The position numbers were made by a program, and so were the translations under genes. Positions 33,161-37,096 of a DNA stretch of 37,096 nt are shown here, in pieces. The notes beneath the pieces were generated by a model. It was not told the origin of the DNA, did not search any database, and worked only from the letters and a program-made list of their open reading frames with translations. Source of the DNA: Micromonospora sp. KC723. Its GTDB lineage: Bacteria > Actinomycetota > Actinomycetes > Mycobacteriales > Micromonosporaceae. Each line of letters starts with the position of its first letter. The stretch's first letter is position 1. The stretch covers positions 1 through 37,096 of the forward strand of contig NZ_SMKD01000051.1 of NCBI RefSeq assembly GCF_004348595.1, in the 5' to 3' direction.

Positions 33161-36100
33161 ATCTCATGCCGCGCAGCGCGGTCTGCAACCGCTCCTGGGC
33201 GCGGCGACGGCGTTCGTTGCTCGCCCCCAGCACCAGCAGCACCAGCCCGACCGGGATCAGCACCAGCCACGGACCGAGGCTGAACAGGGCGTGCACGGCC
33301 GCGATCGCGGTCACCACGGCACCGACGATCACCGGCGCCTGCTGTTGGCTGATCGACCCGAAGATCAGCACGGCCACCGCGCCGAGCAACAGCAGCACCT
33401 GCCGCAGCGTGCTGGAGTCGGTGGCCAGCACGATCGCCAGGGTCGGCACGAACGCGGCGACCAGCGCCGGCCCGTACGCCACCCAGCTGGACAGGTCCGC
33501 CCGGTGCCGCAGTTCCAGCACCCCCACCAGCAGCGCCAGGGCGGCGAACGGCAGCGTGTACGCCTCGGGCAGGGCCACGTCGGCGACCCGCATCAGGATC
33601 CACCAGGCGGTGATCTCACAGGCCACCACCGACCAGAACAGGATCCGCCGTTCCACCGGGCGCCTTCCGGGCCGGGTGGCCGCGACCCCGAGCACCGCAC
33701 CCCAGGCGGCGAGCAGCGCGGCGATGTGCCGCGGCGAGTCGAAGGCCAACGCCAGGGCGATCAGCGCCGCGGCGTACCCGCTCCACTCCACGGTCGCGGC
33801 CTCGCGCTGCGCCTCGGGTCGGCGCAGCCGGGGCAGGGTGGCGGCGAACACCTGCAACGCCGCGCCGACCGCCAGCACCCCGAACGCCGACCAGACCGCG
33901 GCGAACCCGGCCACCAGGCCGAGGGTGAGCACGAACAACTGCGCCATCAGCGAGGCGAAGAGCCAACCCAGGATGCGGGCCCGCTGCGTGGTGCCGAAGA
34001 GCGCCGCGACCGTGCCGACGCCCACCGCGCCGCCCAGGGTGAACAGCGTCATCCCCTGGGTGCCGAGGCTGCCGGCCAGCCCGGCGCCGCCGGCCGCCAA
34101 CCCGATCACGAAGACCAGCACCCGGGCCACCCGCACCGGCCGGGCCCGCTCGACCAGCGGCGGCGGCGGGGTCAGCGCGAGCCCGAGCATCGAGATGGTG
34201 AACACGGAGAGTGCGGCCAGCGCGCTCTCCGGCCAGGCGTGGCCGAGGGCGGTCGGCACGATCAGCAGGGTCACCGCGAGACCGGGCAGCACCACCGGCA
34301 CGGCCCGGGAGCGTCGGCCACCGCTGAGCCCGGTGGCGGCCAGCGCCGCCGTGACGGTGAGCAGCAGCGCGGTGAGCACGTGCGTCGGATCGACCGCCGC
34401 CGGCGGTGGGGTGAGCAGCTCCGGGGGCGGGCCCTGCCAGACCCGGGAGAGCATCCGGTGCGGCTCCACCAGCGCGACGTAGAGCAGTGGCGCCAGCGAG
34501 GCCAGCGCCAGCAGGGTCGGCAGCGCCGCCGCGGCGAGCGCCCCGGCGGCGGGGCTGACCCGCCAGCGGCGACGGGCGCCGTCGTCGGGCAGCCGACGCA
34601 GCGCGCCGTCCAGCAGCACCGCCCAGCGGCGGACCGGCTCAGCCGAGCCGACCGGCGGCACGGTGGCCGCCCGGACCAGCTCGGCGAGCACCCCGAGCAG
34701 CGCCGCCGCTGCGGCGTACACCCCGAAGGGGAGGCGGGCGACGATGGCGGCCAGCGCGCTGATCGTTGCCCCGCCGGCGATCGCCGCGCTGGCGTACGGC
34801 AGGTACTGCGGCACCTGGCGGCGGACCGCGGCCACCGTCGCCAGCCCGATGCTGGACGCGGCCAGCGCGGCGATCAGCACCACCTGGGCCGGGTGACCGG
34901 ACCCGGCCGCCAGGGCGGCGACCGTCCCGGGCAGCGCCAGCAGGGCGGCAGCTGTCGCGGCCCCCCCGATCAGCACCAGGTGCGGCGGCATCCCCTCGGT
35001 TTCGATGTCCTCCACCAGGGACGGCGCCAGTGTCCGGGCCAGCCCGGCCACGACCAGGCCGATGAGCGCGATGCCGCCCAACGCCAGCGCGGTGGTCCAC
35101 GGGCGGACCAGGCCGGCCCCGGCCGCGTGCAGCGCGACGACGCCGGCCACGGTGGCCCGGGACAACGCCCCGCGCGGATCCAGGGTGGCCGCCGCGGCCG
35201 TCCCGAACACGGTGGCCACGGTCAGCCCCACCAGCACCGGCGACCACCACGGCAGGTCGAACGCGGCGGGTGTGCCGATGGTGGCGAGCACGGCGGCGGC
35301 CCCGGCCACGTCGTACTTCCACGGCGGCGGGAGCAGGATCGCGGCGGCGGTGCCGAGCAGCGCCAGTGCGACCGGGGCCTGCCAGGTGGAGCCGCCGGTC
35401 GGGGCGGCCGGCCAGTTCGTCAGGTCACCGGCCCAGATCGGGCCCGGGACGGCGAGCACCCCCCACCCGCCGCGCAGCGCCGACCAGCCGGCGATCAACC
35501 CGATCAGCACGCCGCCGACGGCGATGCCGGCCACCGGACCGCGCCGCCACTCCTCCGGCATCGCCCGGGCGGCTACGGCGACCACCAGCACCAGGGCGGC
35601 GGCCACCACCAGTTGCCCGCCCGGGGAGATCACCGCGGCGATCCGGGCCAGTGTGGCGATCAGCGTCGCGGTGACCGCGGCGGCGGCCAGGTCGGCGCCG
35701 TCCAGGCTCGCGTCCGAGCGGCGGCCCGCGTCGATGTTCGGGGCGAAGAGCAGCAGCACCGTCGCGATGAGCAGCAGCCCACCGACCCAGGCGTCGGCGG
35801 CGGTCCGCCCCGGCGCGAAGAACGCCGCGCCGACCACGGCGAGTGCGCCGAGGCCCGTGCCGACCGCGTGTGGCAGGGCGAGGCGCCGCTGGGAGACCTG
35901 CGCCATCGCCGCGTACCCGAGGGTCACGCAGGCGGCCAGGAAGGCCGCGGCGAGGATCGGGACGGTCAGTTCCCGCAGCGCCGCCGGGGTCGGCGCGGAA
36001 CCGGCCGGCTCGGTGGCGGCGACGAAGGCGGCCACCGCGCCGGGGAGCGCGAACGCCGCGCCGCCGGCCGCCCAGCCGGTGAGGGTGTCGGCGGCCGGGG

Positions 36101-37096
36101 TGATCCGTACCCGGGGCGCGAACGCGACCAGCACCCCGGCCAGCATGAGCACGGCCAGCACCGCCGCGGTCAGCGCCGGTCGGCTGAGGGCCGCGCCGGC
36201 CCCGACGGCTCCCACGACGGCCGCGGTGACGGCGTGCGCCAGGGCGGCCCGCTCGGTGGCGGCCGAGAGGCCGAGCACCCCGATGCCGACCGCGGTGAGC
36301 ACCATCGGCCAGGGTGCCGACGCCCAACCGAGCCCGAGCGAGGCGGGCACGGCGAGCGCGGTCAGCCCGGCGCCCACCACGGCGAACTCCCGCCGGATCT
36401 CCGGCGGCAGAGCCAGCACCGCCGCGACGGTCAGCAGCAGGGCACTGACGGCGAGCTGCCAGGCCGTCGGGCCGACCGCCGCGGCCAGTTCGGTGGGGTA
36501 CCGGTCCAGGTCGGCGGACCAGGGCGGCAACGCGGCGCGGACCGGGGCCAGCCCGGCCCGCAGAGCGCCCCCGGCGACCACCACGCCGCTGACCGTCAGC
36601 GCCGCAGCCGAGGCGAACTGCGGACCGCGCCGGGCCGCCTCCGGTACCGCCCGGACGGCCAGCCCGGTGAGCGTGATGACCCCGGCGATCAGCAGCAGCG
36701 CGCGGTCGGGGACGGCGACCGAGGCGATCCTGCTCAGCGCCCCGATCACCGCCAGGGTGACGATGCCGGCGCCCAGGTCGGGCAGCGGGGCCCGGCGTAC
36801 GGTCAGGGTGCCGGCCAGGGCCACCGCCGCGGCGAGCAGCAGCGCCGCGCCGGCCACCACGGCCGCCGGCACGGTGGCCGCCCGCAGCAACGCGGCGACC
36901 GCGTACGCCAGGGCCAGCGCCACCGCCGCGCCGTGCAGCAGCCAGGTCAGCTGCGGCAGGCCCGGTACCGGGCGGGCGCCCTCCTCGGGGGCTGTCGGCA
37001 CGGCCGCCCCGCCGAGCACCTCGCCGGACTCCTCGGGCGCGGTCTCCGGCCGGGCGTCACCCGGGGTGCGCTGCCGGGGCGGCGCCGGGACGGCGG
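33159..37096 (-). CDS. giant polytopic membrane protein, SCO7613-like, 5' incomplete
   Basis: The visible part is about 1,311 residues, and the frame stays open to the window edge. The first visible residues are a Pro/Glu/Ala-rich hydrophilic stretch (APPRQRTPGDARPETAPEE), probably a cytoplasmic linker. Beyond it lies an almost unbroken series of Ala/Leu/Val-rich helices, roughly 35-40 by eye, broken by loops with repeated WSADL/WAGDLTNWP and WPMVL elements. These imply an internally duplicated architecture. The C-terminus RRRRAQERLQTALRGMR is a basic cytoplasmic tail. It resembles the SCO7613 C-terminal-domain family of Streptomyces and relatives, function unknown. GTG 37019 could start a shorter form but has no ribosome binding site, so the true start lies outside the window. 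Confidence 0.75.
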   Translation of the reverse strand, partial: AVPAPPRQRTPGDARPETAPEESGEVLGGAAVPTAPEEGARPVPGLPQLTWLLHGAAVALALAYAVAALLRAATVPAAVVAGAALLLAAAVALAGTLTVRRAPLPDLGAGIVTLAVIGALSRIASVAVPDRALLLIAGVITLTGLAVRAVPEAARRGPQFASAAALTVSGVVVAGGALRAGLAPVRAALPPWSADLDRYPTELAAAVGPTAWQLAVSALLLTVAAVLALPPEIRREFAVVGAGLTALAVPASLGLGWASAPWPMVLTAVGIGVLGLSAATERAALAHAVTAAVVGAVGAGAALSRPALTAAVLAVLMLAGVLVAFAPRVRITPAADTLTGWAAGGAAFALPGAVAAFVAATEPAGSAPTPAALRELTVPILAAAFLAACVTLGYAAMAQVSQRRLALPHAVGTGLGALAVVGAAFFAPGRTAADAWVGGLLLIATVLLLFAPNIDAGRRSDASLDGADLAAAAVTATLIATLARIAAVISPGGQLVVAAALVLVVAVAARAMPEEWRRGPVAGIAVGGVLIGLIAGWSALRGGWGVLAVPGPIWAGDLTNWPAAPTGGSTWQAPVALALLGTAAAILLPPPWKYDVAGAAAVLATIGTPAAFDLPWWSPVLVGLTVATVFGTAAAATLDPRGALSRATVAGVVALHAAGAGLVRPWTTALALGGIALIGLVVAGLARTLAPSLVEDIETEGMPPHLVLIGGAATAAALLALPGTVAALAAGSGHPAQVVLIAALAASSIGLATVAAVRRQVPQYLPYASAAIAGGATISALAAIVARLPFGVYAAAAALLGVLAELVRAATVPPVGSAEPVRRWAVLLDGALRRLPDDGARRRWRVSPAAGALAAAALPTLLALASLAPLLYVALVEPHRMLSRVWQGPPPELLTPPPAAVDPTHVLTALLLTVTAALAATGLSGGRRSRAVPVVLPGLAVTLLIVPTALGHAWPESALAALSVFTISMLGLALTPPPPLVERARPVRVARVLVFVIGLAAGGAGLAGSLGTQGMTLFTLGGAVGVGTVAALFGTTQRARILGWLFASLMAQLFVLTLGLVAGFAAVWSAFGVLAVGAALQVFAATLPRLRRPEAQREAATVEWSGYAAALIALALAFDSPRHIAALLAAWGAVLGVAATRPGRRPVERRILFWSVVACEITAWWILMRVADVALPEAYTLPFAALALLVGVLELRHRADLSSWVAYGPALVAAFVPTLAIVLATDSSTLRQVLLLLGAVAVLIFGSISQQQAPVIVGAVVTAIAAVHALFSLGPWLVLIPVGLVLLVLGASNERRRRAQERLQTALRGMR

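Noticed and set aside
1..37096. CRISPR array, insertion sequence, prophage or attachment site
   Set aside because: No regularly spaced repeats, transposase or integrase motifs, or flanking target duplications were seen; the only tandem repeats are the 15-bp units inside the dioxygenase gene and short promoter repeats.

Overview
The window is chromosomal DNA from a very high-GC Gram-positive actinobacterium, most likely a member of the Micromonosporaceae. The reasons are strong G/C third-position bias in every gene, many GTG/TTG starts, a mycothiol S-conjugate amidase (mca), and the gene order. I see no phage, insertion sequence, CRISPR array, tRNA or rRNA. Only the last gene runs off the window edge.

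Layout. Positions 1-6500 hold a Bax-inhibitor-like membrane protein, a small conserved hypothetical, a CYTH-CHAD phosphate-binding protein, a fadA-type thiolase, two tandem exported SGNH hydrolases joined by a 24-codon mini-ORF, and a YkvA/DUF1232 protein. Positions 6500-19600 hold cbs, a secreted intradiol-dioxygenase-like lipoprotein, rnz coupled to a GNAT enzyme, and a three-gene operon for the osmolyte N-acetylglutaminylglutamine amide (NAGGN: asnO-like, ngg, M42 peptidase). They are followed by msrA, a CPA2 antiporter, a HIT protein and a Tat-exported poly-gamma-glutamate hydrolase. Positions 19900-26600 hold metB, an amidase, a frameshifted zinc-ribbon gene, ilvA (threonine ammonia-lyase), greA, DUF4307, mca and a one-helix membrane protein. 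Positions 26600-37096 hold a membrane GGDEF-EAL protein, a DUF255 thioredoxin-like protein, purK-purE and a giant polytopic membrane protein that is 5' incomplete.

The order and strand of thiolase(-), SGNH(-), cbs(+), metB(+), greA(-), DUF4307(-), mca(+), small membrane protein(+), DUF255(+) match what I recall of Mycobacterium tuberculosis Rv1074c-Rv1084. The genes between cbs and metB therefore look like a lineage-specific insertion into an old actinobacterial backbone. That inserted part is rich in stress and osmoprotection functions (NAGGN, MsrA, antiporter). Cbs and MetB could together perform transsulfuration.

The most unusual signals are non-coding or very small. One is a roughly 250-nt, highly folded leader with its own promoter and a short uORF ahead of rnz. 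Two mini-ORFs, of 24 and 21 codons, are tied to neighbouring genes by 4-nt start/stop overlaps. A +1 frameshift in a C-run breaks a zinc-ribbon gene that would otherwise overlap the ilvA start. A recurrent TAnnnT box lies 6-9 nt before the start codon of seven genes and predicts leaderless mRNAs. All functional calls rest on motif reading by eye; no database search was run.
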